DNA from: WJKG01 sp964627305
Lineage (GTDB): Bacteria > Zixibacteria > MSB-5A5 > GN15 > FEB-12
Assembly: GCA_964627305.1 (NCBI GenBank)
Contig: CAZVHP010000013.1
Span: 1-57,994 of the forward strand
Length of the DNA: 57,994 nt
Direction: 5' to 3'
Positions 36,281-44,742 of this stretch are shown piece after piece; position 1 is the stretch's first letter; each line of letters begins with the position of its first letter. The translations under genes were made by a program, and so were the position numbers. The notes under the pieces are model-generated. The model did no database searches, was not told the DNA's origin, and saw nothing but the letters and a program-made list of their open reading frames with translations.

Positions 36281-38203
36281 CTAATTCGATACCCGCACAT
36301 ACCCCTGCATCTCCTGATGCAGAGCGGAGCAGAAGTCGGTACAATAGAACGGGAAGACGCCGGCGAACTGCGGTTTCCAGGCGAGCGTCCGTGTTTCGCC
36401 GGGCATTACCAGCAGTTCCGCATTATTGGCACCCATGATGGCGAAGCCGTGGGGCACATCCCAGTCCTGCTCAAGATTCGTCACGTGAAACAGCATCGAG
36501 TCGCCGACCTTGATCCCCTCGATATTGTCCGGGGCAAAGTGTGTTCTGATCGTCGACATGTAGACACGAACGAGATTCCCGTCGCGTACCACTCTGGCCT
36601 GATTCTCGGCCTTGATGGCGTGCGGATGCTTGTTCTCCGCGATGGGGAAGTACCTGACGGATCGGTCCTTCACCAGCGACGCGGGTATCGCCTGAGCGTA
36701 GTGTGGTTCACCGAGGGTCGGAAAATCAAGAAGCAGCTTCATTCGGTCGCCGGTGATATCGTACAACTGAGCCGAGTGGGCCAGTTCCGGTCCGGTCGGC
36801 AGATAGCGGTCTTTGGTTATCTTGTTAAGGGCTATCACGTACTTGCCGAACGGTGCCCGGCTGTCGCCACCGGGGATCATCAGGTGGCCGATGGAGTAAT
36901 ACGCCGGAGCCCGGTCGATCACTTCCCAGGTTCCGAGCTGCCACTTGACGATCTCCGATGAGATGAACATGGAGGTGTAGGCATAACCCTTGCCATCGAA
37001 CTCCGTATGCAGCGGGCCAAGTCCGGGGTTCTGGACCTCGCCGGCGAGCACGGACTCGTATTTCAGAACCGGGATGCCATTCACCTCGCCATCGAACTCC
37101 CGGTCCTCGATGGCCTTAACCATCCTGGAGAACGAATGGACCGGAATGACTGTAGCCAGCTTGCCACCGGCAACGATGTACTCACCAGTCGGGTCGACAT
37201 CGACGCCATGAGGCGATTTGGGCGTGGGGATGTAGAAGATCATGTCCGGGCAGTCACGGGGATGGAGAATCTTAACCGACCGGATTACCTCGGATTTCGC
37301 GATGCGGGCTTCGTCAAGGAAGTTGTGTCGGTATGATGCAGGCAGAGATTTGGCCCTGCCCTCTGCGACATATTTCTCGGCCAGCTTCCAGTTGACGGCC
37401 GCAAGGTAATCCTTGTCATTGCGAGAGGCGTTGACCTCTAACAGCGTGTGTGCTTGCTCGGAATTGTAGGTCGAGAAGAATGCCCAGCCGTGCGACGGTC
37501 CCTTGCCGGCGTGCGACAGATCATAATTAAAACCGGGGACCAGTATCTGAAACGCCAGCGACATGCCGCCGGTTATGGAGTCTACCCTTATGAATGACAG
37601 CGTCCCCTTGAAGTTGTCCTTGTATGTATCGATGGGCACGTCCTGCTGGGGAATGGGGACGCTGAATCTCGTTCCCGCGAGCACGTATTCGGTATTGGGC
37701 GTGAGAAACGGCGAGGCGTGATTGCCTGCTGAGTGCGGCAGCTCGATGATTTCGGCCGTCTCAAACGTGGCCAGATCCAATCTGGCAACGCGCGGAGTGT
37801 TGTTTCCGTTGATGAAGAGCCACCGGCCGTCGGGGACGCCATCGGTTCGTGACAACTGCGGATGATGAGCATCGTCCCAAGGCACAAACCCGAAAGATGT
37901 CATGAGCAGGTTCCTTGTCTCTTCGCTGTAGCCGTACCCATTCTCTCCGTATTGAGAGAATACGGGGATGTGCCGCAGAAGGCGGCCCGAGGGCAGACCG
38001 TAGACGGAAACCTGGCCTGAAAAACCTCCCGAGAAGAAGCCGTAGAACTCGTCGTGTGTCCCGGGAGCAACGTAGACACGCTGGGCAGCATCGCCAGTGC
38101 CGGCAACGCCGTCCCTGCCGTTACCGCCACAGCCGGTCAGGAGCATCAAGGCTGCCAGCCACGATGCAGTGATTGCTACTGCCTGTTTCAACCGTATGTT
38201 CAT
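36281..38203 (-). CDS. nosZ: Nitrous-oxide reductase, Sec/lipoprotein-type (clade II-like)
   Basis: 640 residues. The CuZ propeller has conserved His motifs: DDAHHPQLSRTDG, LPHSAGNHASPF, HGWAFFSTYNSEQAH, SPHGVDVDPTGEYIVAGGK, GPLHTEFDGKGYAYTSMF and KHPHAIK. The C-terminal cupredoxin carries the CuA set CTDFCSALHQEM plus His in WDVPHGF. The N-terminus is not a twin-arginine signal; it is a Sec signal ending in LLTGC, a lipobox, so the enzyme may be lipid-anchored. It reduces N2O to N2 in the periplasm. ATG 38203 has an AGGAG site. A lipoprotein cytochrome c precedes it and may be its electron donor. Confidence 0.97.
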   Translation of the reverse strand: MNIRLKQAVAITASWLAALMLLTGCGGNGRDGVAGTGDAAQRVYVAPGTHDEFYGFFSGGFSGQVSVYGLPSGRLLRHIPVFSQYGENGYGYSEETRNLLMTSFGFVPWDDAHHPQLSRTDGVPDGRWLFINGNNTPRVARLDLATFETAEIIELPHSAGNHASPFLTPNTEYVLAGTRFSVPIPQQDVPIDTYKDNFKGTLSFIRVDSITGGMSLAFQILVPGFNYDLSHAGKGPSHGWAFFSTYNSEQAHTLLEVNASRNDKDYLAAVNWKLAEKYVAEGRAKSLPASYRHNFLDEARIAKSEVIRSVKILHPRDCPDMIFYIPTPKSPHGVDVDPTGEYIVAGGKLATVIPVHSFSRMVKAIEDREFDGEVNGIPVLKYESVLAGEVQNPGLGPLHTEFDGKGYAYTSMFISSEIVKWQLGTWEVIDRAPAYYSIGHLMIPGGDSRAPFGKYVIALNKITKDRYLPTGPELAHSAQLYDITGDRMKLLLDFPTLGEPHYAQAIPASLVKDRSVRYFPIAENKHPHAIKAENQARVVRDGNLVRVYMSTIRTHFAPDNIEGIKVGDSMLFHVTNLEQDWDVPHGFAIMGANNAELLVMPGETRTLAWKPQFAGVFPFYCTDFCSALHQEMQGYVRVSN

Positions 38204-38257
38204 AATCGTCTCCTGTCTTCACTGATGACGTCCGGTCCGTCGATCGGATCCTGACGA

Positions 38258-38794
38258 TTAGTTTGATGGTGGTGGCACAGCGGCGCCAGGCTGCTGGTCA
38301 ATCGGGACCGGCGGCTTGTCAGCCTCTGCGCGCAGAAAATCCAGCAGCGCCATGGCATCCTCGCGCGTGACGCCCTGAATTGTCATGTACTGAGCATACT
38401 GCGCCACCAGCTTCCTGCCATCGGGGTGCAGCTTGCCCATCTGTTCAGCATTCAGAATCTGGTTCAGCACGTATTCCGGGCTGCGACGCTTCGTGATGTC
38501 GCGCAGGGGCGGACCGGTCTTGCGGTCATCGAGATAGTGACAGGTGGCGCACTTGGCGATGTAGATGTTCTCGCCCTTAGCCACTCTCTCCTGACTGACA
38601 GAGGCCAGCTCGATAGCCTCCGTAATCGGCCCAATCCCGTGTTCCAGTTCCCAACTGGTGAACTTGCCCTGCTGCCAGCGGGCCTCGCGCTCGGCCTCGG
38701 TCTCTGGCTCTGAAGAGCAGCCCGTCAGCCCAATGAGAAGCAGGATCGCTGTCAGGCTGGCTGCTTGTGTCAGTCGCTTCATGAAGACACTCAT
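38258..38794 (-). CDS. Lipoprotein mono-heme cytochrome c of the nos operon
   Basis: 178 residues from ATG 38794 (SD GAGG). The lipobox is LIGLTGC; the heme site is CATCH in IYIAKCATCHYLDDR; a likely axial Met lies in AEQMGK or QYMTIQGV. The Pro-rich C-terminus (PPVPIDQQPGAAVPPP) is probably a flexible tail. As the first gene before nosZ it probably passes electrons to the CuA site, as NosC-type cytochromes do in clade II clusters. Its promoter contains an inverted repeat likely bound by the adjacent Rrf2 regulator. Confidence 0.9.
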   Translation of the reverse strand: MSVFMKRLTQAASLTAILLLIGLTGCSSEPETEAEREARWQQGKFTSWELEHGIGPITEAIELASVSQERVAKGENIYIAKCATCHYLDDRKTGPPLRDITKRRSPEYVLNQILNAEQMGKLHPDGRKLVAQYAQYMTIQGVTREDAMALLDFLRAEADKPPVPIDQQPGAAVPPPSN

Positions 38795-38872
38795 CTCGGA
38801 ATACCTCTCATTATATGTGGTTGATCGCATTGACTTCGGTAGACGGGCGGTTCCGGTTCCTGACATATATAC

Positions 38873-38891
38873 GATTTCGGAGTACGAAATC
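38873..38891. promoter_or_regulatory. Operator-like inverted repeat in the nos operon promoter
   Basis: GATTTCG-N5-CGAAATC. On the minus strand it falls between a TTGCAG -35-like hexamer and a TATATA -10-like hexamer, which is an ideal position for repression. The Rrf2-family gene lies immediately upstream. Confidence 0.55.
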
Positions 38892-38937
38892 TGCAACATA
38901 AACAAACAAGACCATGTTTGATGCTGGCCATGGCAGA

Positions 38938-39372
38938 TTATCCCCTTGAGCTTCTGGATGACTGGTTCTGTATCAGAGCGTCGAGTGTGGTCCGGGTCAG
39001 CATAACTCGCAGGTCCTCTCGCCGCTTGGCCCAGGCATCGTGAAGCGGGCACGGAGAGGCATCGCTGCACTGGGGCAAGCCAAGAGCGCAGCCCTCAAAC
39101 AGACTCATTCCATCTATGGCCGCGACGATGTCGATGACGCTGACTTGTTTGGCCGGGTGCGTCAGCCCTACTCCGCCGTTGGGTCCGCGAAAGGACTCCA
39201 TGATTTTGACCTCGGTGAGCCGCCGGAGTATCTTGGTCAGAAAGTGAAAGGAGACTCCCAGTTCGTCAGCGAGCTCACGAATCGGAATGAAAGCGCGCCG
39301 ACCGTCAGGATCCTTGGCGGCGGCCAAAACGGCAGCCCGGATGGCGTACGTGCAGGCTTTGGAGAAGAGCAT
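38938..39372 (-). CDS. Rrf2-family transcriptional regulator (NsrR/IscR-like)
   Basis: 144 residues. A winged helix-turn-helix (ACTYAIRAAVLAA, LADELGVSFHFLTKILRRLT, GPNGGVGL) is followed by a C-terminal cysteine set (FEGCALGLPQCSDASPCPLH) with Cys spacing suited to a [2Fe-2S] or [4Fe-4S] cluster, as in NsrR/IscR. It is probably an NO-responsive repressor of the downstream cytochrome c-nosZ operon. On the minus strand a sigma-70 promoter TTGACA-N17-GATATT lies at 39445-39417. Confidence 0.9.
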   Translation of the reverse strand: MLFSKACTYAIRAAVLAAAKDPDGRRAFIPIRELADELGVSFHFLTKILRRLTEVKIMESFRGPNGGVGLTHPAKQVSVIDIVAAIDGMSLFEGCALGLPQCSDASPCPLHDAWAKRREDLRVMLTRTTLDALIQNQSSRSSRG

Positions 39373-40346
39373 GTTCGTTTCCTGAATTATTGCAGGTTTC
39401 GGACTCTCTTGTCATGAATATCGGCCACGTCGAGCATATTGTCAAGCCCGAATTGTACCTTTTGCATGTGCTCATAATTATTGTAACCGCAAGGATGGTC
39501 GTTGTAGATACGTTGCCTCATAATAGAGGTTACCGAAGAATGGGAGCCTATTATGGGGATCAAGGAACGTCGTATCGATTTGGTTGGCCATCCGCAAACG
39601 CTATCGACAAGCCAGCAAGAGGGCCAAAGCGGCCATACTCGATGAATTCTGTGCCGTCTGTGACTATCATCGCAAGTACGCCATTCGCTTTGCTGGGACG
39701 AGGTGACCGCAACACGCCAACCCCGCTGCCCAGTCTCTTTTAGGTGATTTTGGCCGTCGGAAGTCTGAAAATCTGTAACTTCTTAATTTTCAATGTTTTT
39801 TGATCGACGTGGCAACTCTGGCTGGATCCCTGTGGGTGAACCTTCAATGGACAGCCATTCGGTGAGAGAACACGGGCGGGTTCCAGCGACCACTCAGTGT
39901 GGCTGACTCCGAAGCGAAAGATTTTCTCTGCGGTTGCCGGGTGGCGGGTATCCAGAGCGGCTTGCATCAAGTGTTGCATCCGGCGCGTCGAATTGGCTGA
40001 CCACAAAACGGTGCACTCGACCTCCCGAGGAGCCAAGGACAATTGAACGTAGCCCATCATCTTCAGTCGAATACGACGCAAGCTGGTGGTGCCTCGGTCT
40101 GTCTCGACATAAAAACGATAAATCTCACCTTTGTTTGAAGACGTACACATAGCGGATCAGATCAAACTGACCATCGGGCACTATCGTAAGTCGTTCCACG
40201 GCCGGTGGCGAATCGAGAGCACACTCCGAGCGTGGGCCGGTGTGTTTTTGACCGTACACACGGACATTCCGCTTGCGTTTTTTCCGGCAGTTGATATATT
40301 CAGTCGCTGCTGGGGCCGACCCGCGCCAGTGGCGTCAGGCCACATT
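39373..40346. other. Gap of ~970 bases before the tRNA genes
   Basis: The first ~75 bases hold the Rrf2 promoter. The remainder has only short frames. The longest (39740-40150, minus strand, 136 codons) has no SD and no recognisable family, and I do not call it. No RNA gene was recognised. Confidence 0.4.
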
Positions 40347-40420
40347 GGGCGGTTAGCTCAGCTGGTTAGAGCACCTGCCTTACACGCAGGGGGTCACTAG
40401 TTCGAATCTAGTACCGCCCA
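40347..40420 (+). tRNA. tRNA-Val (anticodon TAC)
   Basis: Full cloverleaf of 74 nt: acceptor GGGCGGT/ACCGCCC, D stem GCTC/GAGC, anticodon stem CCTGC/GCAGG with loop CTTACAC, T stem ACTAG/CTAGT with loop TTCGAAT, discriminator A. CCA is not encoded. Confidence 0.97.
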
Positions 40421-40531
40421 GTTGAGTGAGGCGGCTTTTGAGTGGTGCAGCGGTGGGGAAAGTCCGGGTGTGGCAAGTGGTTACTCCTGAGGCATCCGGG
40501 CACGGGACCGATGGATATGACAGGACGCCGG

Positions 40532-40552
40532 CTGCTGAATAACAGTCAGCAG
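40532..40552. other. Hairpin between the two tRNA genes
   Basis: CTGCTGA-N7-TCAGCAG, a 7-bp stem with no T tract after it. It may be a processing or termination signal for the first tRNA transcript. Confidence 0.35.
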
Positions 40553-40573
40553 TTGGCCGATATAGAGATTGTC

Positions 40574-40648
40574 GGGGTTGTAGTTCAGTTTGGTTAGAAC
40601 GCCTGCCTGTCACGCAGGAGGCCGCGAGTTCGAGTCTCGTCAACCCCG
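40574..40648 (+). tRNA. tRNA-Asp (anticodon GTC)
   Basis: Full cloverleaf of 75 nt: acceptor GGGGTTG/CAACCCC, D stem GTTC/GAAC, anticodon stem CCTGC/GCAGG with loop CTGTCAC, T stem GCGAG/CTCGT, discriminator G as usual for Asp. CCA is not encoded. Confidence 0.97.
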
Positions 40649-40730
40649 CTTTTGTCTTCGAGGTCGAACGTCAACCTGTAAGACCTGCGTCTTGGAACCA
40701 AAGCCCGCTTGCGTAATACCAGGGTATCCC

Positions 40731-41399
40731 TCAACTACTCTTCTTCGATGCGACTGTATCGAGTAGCCACACGTACCAATCTTCCAGTCCGTTGCCGTTT
40801 TGGCAGGAAGTCTCGAATATTTTCAGATTGCCATTGATGCGGAGACCATTGCTTTTGACCCGTTCCAAATCGAAATCGGAGGATCCGAGCAGGTCAGTTT
40901 TGTTGATGATGAGGACCGAGGAGCGACGGAACATGGATGGATATTTTAGCGGCTTGTCGTCGCCTTCAGTCGTACTAATCAGAGCAACCTTCATATCCTC
41001 GCCGAGATCGTAACTGGCCGGACAGACCAGGTTCCCGACATTCTCTATAAACAGGAGATCGATACCTTCCAGATTGAGCCGATCGAAAGCCTTGCGTATC
41101 ATTTTGGCATCGAGATGACAGGCGCCTCCGGTCACGATCGGCTGAACCATCGTCCCGCCTGCTTTCTTAAGCCTTTCGGCATCGTTTTCGGTTTGGACGT
41201 CGCCCGCGATCAAAGCTATACTGAGTCTGTCGTTGAGGGCCTGGAGCGTCCGTTCCAGAAGGCTGGTCTTCCCGGAGCCGGGCGAACTAACCACATTCAG
41301 CGCCACGATTTTTCTTCGGCACAACTCCTGCCGAATTGCTCGGGCCAAACGATCATTCTCTGACAGGACTTTTTGCTCTATTGCGAATCTTTCACTCAT
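40731..41399 (-). CDS. hypB: Hydrogenase nickel-incorporation GTPase HypB
   Basis: 222 residues from ATG 41399. P-loop VSSPGSGKTSLLE, then IAGDVQTENDAERLKKAGGT, the metal-binding GGACHLDA motif between subunits, LLFIENVGNLVCPASYDLGE, and guanine-binding INKTDLLG. There is no His-rich or CXXCGC N-terminal nickel store. It donates Ni to the hydrogenase large subunit with HypA. It is the last gene of the hdr-mvh operon. HypC, D, E and F are not in the window and must lie elsewhere. Confidence 0.95.
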   Translation of the reverse strand: MSERFAIEQKVLSENDRLARAIRQELCRRKIVALNVVSSPGSGKTSLLERTLQALNDRLSIALIAGDVQTENDAERLKKAGGTMVQPIVTGGACHLDAKMIRKAFDRLNLEGIDLLFIENVGNLVCPASYDLGEDMKVALISTTEGDDKPLKYPSMFRRSSVLIINKTDLLGSSDFDLERVKSNGLRINGNLKIFETSCQNGNGLEDWYVWLLDTVASKKSS

Positions 41400-41430
41400 A
41401 CTCACCCTCACATGTGTAACTGGAGAATTG

Positions 41431-41772
41431 TCAGTGCCCGGAGATGTAGACAATATCCAACTCGTCTCCCTGATTTATCTCCAGATCAACGCTCCCGCAA
41501 TGACAACAAACAAAAAGAAACGCTTCGATTTCGATTGTCTCTTTACAGGTTTGACATACACCTCGCACCGGAACGTGCTCGATTGAGATTTTCACTCCAG
41601 CCATCAGGGTGTCCGTGGTTGAGGCCTCGATAGCGAAGCGAAGGGCTTCGGGATCGACGCCTGACAGGGCGCCAATTCTCAGACCTATCTCCTCGACGTG
41701 AACGATATTGTTTTCTGCCGCTCCTTCCTTCACGAGATTGATTGTTTCCAGCGCGATACCCAGTTCGTGCAT
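41431..41772 (-). CDS. hypA: Hydrogenase nickel chaperone HypA
   Basis: 113 residues. It begins with MHELGIALE, whose first His is the Ni ligand, and has the zinc site CQTCKETIEIEAFLFVCCHC as two CxxC pairs. It lies 31 bases before hypB and 72 bases after the protease gene. It works with HypB in loading nickel into the MvhA-like subunit. Confidence 0.95.
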   Translation of the reverse strand: MHELGIALETINLVKEGAAENNIVHVEEIGLRIGALSGVDPEALRFAIEASTTDTLMAGVKISIEHVPVRGVCQTCKETIEIEAFLFVCCHCGSVDLEINQGDELDIVYISGH

Positions 41773-41831
41773 CCGAGACTCTCCGTCTCTAGGTCATAGT
41801 TCAGTTCAATATCTGCCATTCAGTCAGAGGG

Positions 41832-41863
41832 AATGTTTCATTTGTCATAGCAAATGAAACATT
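41832..41863. other. 13-bp hairpin across the protease stop codon
   Basis: AATGTTTCATTTG-TCATAG-CAAATGAAACATT, a perfect 13-bp stem with a 6-base loop. It spans the end of the maturation protease gene (stop at 41845-41847) and lies 59 bases before hypA on the minus strand. Without a T tract it may act as an mRNA processing or stabilising element that separates structural from hyp gene expression. Confidence 0.6.
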
Positions 41864-42297
41864 ACCCGCTCAGTCAGTTGATCGAGCGCCGCCACCACCT
41901 CTCCGGTCATTTCGCTTCCCATATCTTCAGTATTGACCACCTCCATCCCGACAATCAGGATTTCCACGGGGAAGCAGACGTCCAGTTCGCGAGCCAGCCT
42001 TATAAGCTCCGGAATACCGGTGAAGTGAGGTGAAGGATTGTCGATCGGGTTCAGGCGGCCCGTTTCGATTTCCAGGATTGTTCCGGCCGAATGTCGCCCG
42101 GTCTGGACGGCATCGACGATAATCGCCTTCTCATAGCCGATTAGCAGATCGAGCAGAGCGACGCCGTGAAGACCGGTTTCCACATAATCGGCCCGCCCGG
42201 GGGCACGCTGAGCGGTTTTCCGAACGGCCAGCAGACCGACAGCATCATCCCCAAACAGCTCATTCCCCATTCCTATAACAACGGTTTTCTGCTTAAT
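41845..42297 (-). CDS. [NiFe]-hydrogenase maturation protease, probable ATT start
   Basis: 150 residues if started at ATT 42297; the first ATG (42270) would give 141. The family's N-terminal signature begins before that ATG: the in-frame codons upstream read KTVVIG and continue into MGNELFGDDAVG, the full conserved strand and metal loop. No ATG, GTG or TTG exists further up, but ATT at 42297 has GGGAG 10 bases upstream and overlaps the MvhA stop. The enzyme removes the C-terminal peptide of the large subunit after Ni insertion. VDAVQTGRHSAGTI carries further conserved residues. Confidence 0.85.
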   Translation of the reverse strand: MKQKTVVIGMGNELFGDDAVGLLAVRKTAQRAPGRADYVETGLHGVALLDLLIGYEKAIIVDAVQTGRHSAGTILEIETGRLNPIDNPSPHFTGIPELIRLARELDVCFPVEILIVGMEVVNTEDMGSEMTGEVVAALDQLTERVMFHLL

Positions 42298-43756
42298 CGC
42301 GACGAATCTCCCGAATGAGACTGTGCTTCATATCATACACTCGCACCAGAATCGGCATCTGGCCCGGCAGGGTATGCGTGGCGCATCCATTACAGGGGTC
42401 ATAAGCTCGGAATGCCATTTCGACCATATTGAGGATGCCGTCATCGATTTTACCGTCAGCAATGAGTCCCCGAGCCGCCTTATCGACTGACATGGCGATT
42501 CGGGCGGCATTGTTCTGAGTGGCAACAATCAGATTTGCGGCAGTAATGACACCCCGTTCATCGGTCCGATAATGGTGGAAAAGGGTACCTCGCGGCGCCT
42601 CAACAACACCAACACCCTCAACCGGTTTTTCATCGGGCATGGTCCGGACTTCCGGATTTACAATTTCCGGGTCGTTGGCCAATTCTTTCATCCGCTCCGC
42701 GGCATAAAGCAGCTCGATCAGACGTGCCCAGCTGGTGGCCAGCGTATGGTGTACCGGCTTACCGCCCAAAGTCTCGAAATACTGCTCATAGGCTGCCTGC
42801 GCCAGTGGTGTCGCCATCCCGTCAGCGGCATTCAGTCTGGCCAGCGGCGCCACCGCGAAGACGCCACTGTCGGGGCCATCTTCGAATCCGTGCCAGCCGA
42901 CTTTTTTCAAGAATGGAAACTTGATATAACTCCAGGGTTCGACATGCTCGGCCATATGGTCAAGGTAATCCCCGGCTGCGAATCTCGCAAACTCCTCACC
43001 TTCAGGCGTGACTATCCTGAGGTTGCCGTCGTAGAAATTCACTCGGTTTCTATCGTCAACCAATCCCATGTAGTACGTCTCATGGGTGTAGATATCAGAG
43101 ACAATATAATCGACATACGTCTTGTTCTTCAGGACAACATCTTGAAACAATTGAAGAGAAAACTGCCCGAACTCGACCGCCCGATTGGCGACATCAATGA
43201 ATCTCTGCTGATCCGTTTTCGCAATCGGTTTTGAAATACCGCCCGGTAAACCGAAGACGGGATGAACTGCTTTGCCCATGGCCAGCACCATCAATTCCCG
43301 TAGTTGCTTCCGGGTCCCGATCACCTTAAGGCCGATTTCCATGCCAACCTTGCCCAGAACACCGAGAATGTTTCGTTCGGCTTTGGGTGCCTGCGGACCA
43401 ACCACAAAATCAGGTCCGGCCAGAAAATAGAAATGCAGTGCATGATCCTCGATAGTGAAGATGTTGTAGAGCATCTCACGGACCTTCTTGGCCGCGACAG
43501 GCGGATCTACGCTATAAAGATCATCGAGCGCCTTGGTGGCGGCCATATGATGTGCTGTGGGACAAACACCGCAGATACGCGAAGTGATCTGGGGCATATC
43601 CTCAGCCGGTCGACCGATCGCAAAGCGTTCAAATCCCCTCAATTCGGGTACCTGAAAGTAGGCCCGATCGACCGTGCCATTATCATTCAAGAATATATCG
43701 ATCTTGCCATGACCTTCCAGACGCGTGATCGGATCTATGGTAACCTTTTTGCTCAT
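42293..43756 (-). CDS. mvhA: [NiFe]-hydrogenase large subunit, MvhA-like (group 3c)
   Basis: 487 residues. The nickel ligands lie in L1 RICGVCPTAHHMAA and L2 DPCNGCATH. The residues after that His (TLPGQMPILVRVYDM and on) are the C-terminal extension removed by the protease. N-terminal VTIDPITRLEGHGKIDIF is typical. It is cytoplasmic and oxidises H2, passing electrons via MvhG and MvhD to HdrA. Its start overlaps the MvhG stop by 4 bases. Confidence 0.95.
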   Translation of the reverse strand: MSKKVTIDPITRLEGHGKIDIFLNDNGTVDRAYFQVPELRGFERFAIGRPAEDMPQITSRICGVCPTAHHMAATKALDDLYSVDPPVAAKKVREMLYNIFTIEDHALHFYFLAGPDFVVGPQAPKAERNILGVLGKVGMEIGLKVIGTRKQLRELMVLAMGKAVHPVFGLPGGISKPIAKTDQQRFIDVANRAVEFGQFSLQLFQDVVLKNKTYVDYIVSDIYTHETYYMGLVDDRNRVNFYDGNLRIVTPEGEEFARFAAGDYLDHMAEHVEPWSYIKFPFLKKVGWHGFEDGPDSGVFAVAPLARLNAADGMATPLAQAAYEQYFETLGGKPVHHTLATSWARLIELLYAAERMKELANDPEIVNPEVRTMPDEKPVEGVGVVEAPRGTLFHHYRTDERGVITAANLIVATQNNAARIAMSVDKAARGLIADGKIDDGILNMVEMAFRAYDPCNGCATHTLPGQMPILVRVYDMKHSLIREIRRD

Positions 43757-44742
43757 TGTTTCTTTCCTCCCTGCACCGAGGGTACATAACCACGATGTAA
43801 CAGCGAAGCCGGCAGGCTGTATCGATACAAGGATCCAACCGGATCGACAATTTCCCCGAGAATGTTCTCGATTTCGTGTTCGTCGTTGCTATCGGCCAGC
43901 GAAGCCATGGCCGAAAGTGCCTTGGTACCGAAATCGTGGACTCGACTGGTCGGCCCCATACAGCCGGTGCAAGGCATATTTCCTTTTACGCAGGCTGCAT
44001 CGCACCCTTGACGGGTGACCGGCCCGAGACACAGGAAACCCTGAGCCAGCAGGCATTTTTCCGGATCAATGACCGAAGTATGCGGCCGTTTGAACTCCTT
44101 AATCGACAGCTTGTCCGGCTTGGTGGCCAGGCGATCACATTCATCACAGAGAGCGATATCGGGCGCCAGCACCGCTCTGTGCGGCGGCAGCTGCCCGCTG
44201 ACGATGGCGTTGACCGCGTTTTTTATCAGTTTGACTGGCGGGGGACAGCCAGGCATGTAATAATCGACCTCTGTCACCTGATCAAGCGTTTTGACCGTAT
44301 TCCATAAAGTCGGAAGAGTCAGCGTGCCCTCGGGAACAGCCGAATCCGGCAAAGGGACAGTCCCTCCTTCGTTATCGAGACCGGGAACATTGGAATACAC
44401 TTCACGAAACATCGCCTCGCGGTCGAATGTATTGGCAAGTCCCGGGATACCACCGAGGTGAGCGCAACTGCCGAAGGCTACCACCATTTGAGATTTGGCT
44501 CGAAGCATATGCACCATCTCGGCCTGCTCCGAGGATCGAACAGCACCATTGATGAAACTGACAGCCAGTTCCTTATCGGCCATCCCTTCAATGTCGCATC
44601 GCTTGAAATCGAGGGCAACCGGCCAGAATGTGATATCGACGGCCTTGACCACTTCCAGTACATCCTCGGCCAGATCGACGACCGCTTCCTCACAGCCGCC
44701 ACACGAGGCGCACCAGTAAAAAGCAACTTTTGGTTTACTCAT
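43753..44742 (-). CDS. mvhG: [NiFe]-hydrogenase small subunit, MvhG-like
   Basis: 329 residues from ATG 44742 (the extended ORF adds 7 codons). The proximal cluster ligands are in FYWCASCGGCEEAVVDL, VAFGSCAHLGGIPGL and DYYMPGCPPP. C-terminal Fe-S clusters use CDECDRL, CLLAQGFLCLGPVTRQGC and CVKGNMPCTGCMGP. There is no twin-arginine signal, so it is cytoplasmic. It overlaps mvhD by 8 bases. Confidence 0.94.
   Translation of the reverse strand: MSKPKVAFYWCASCGGCEEAVVDLAEDVLEVVKAVDITFWPVALDFKRCDIEGMADKELAVSFINGAVRSSEQAEMVHMLRAKSQMVVAFGSCAHLGGIPGLANTFDREAMFREVYSNVPGLDNEGGTVPLPDSAVPEGTLTLPTLWNTVKTLDQVTEVDYYMPGCPPPVKLIKNAVNAIVSGQLPPHRAVLAPDIALCDECDRLATKPDKLSIKEFKRPHTSVIDPEKCLLAQGFLCLGPVTRQGCDAACVKGNMPCTGCMGPTSRVHDFGTKALSAMASLADSNDEHEIENILGEIVDPVGSLYRYSLPASLLHRGYVPSVQGGKKQ

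Noticed and set aside
39740..40150. 136-codon minus-strand ORF before the tRNA genes
   Set aside because: No SD, no recognisable family and no operon partner. The region looks intergenic.
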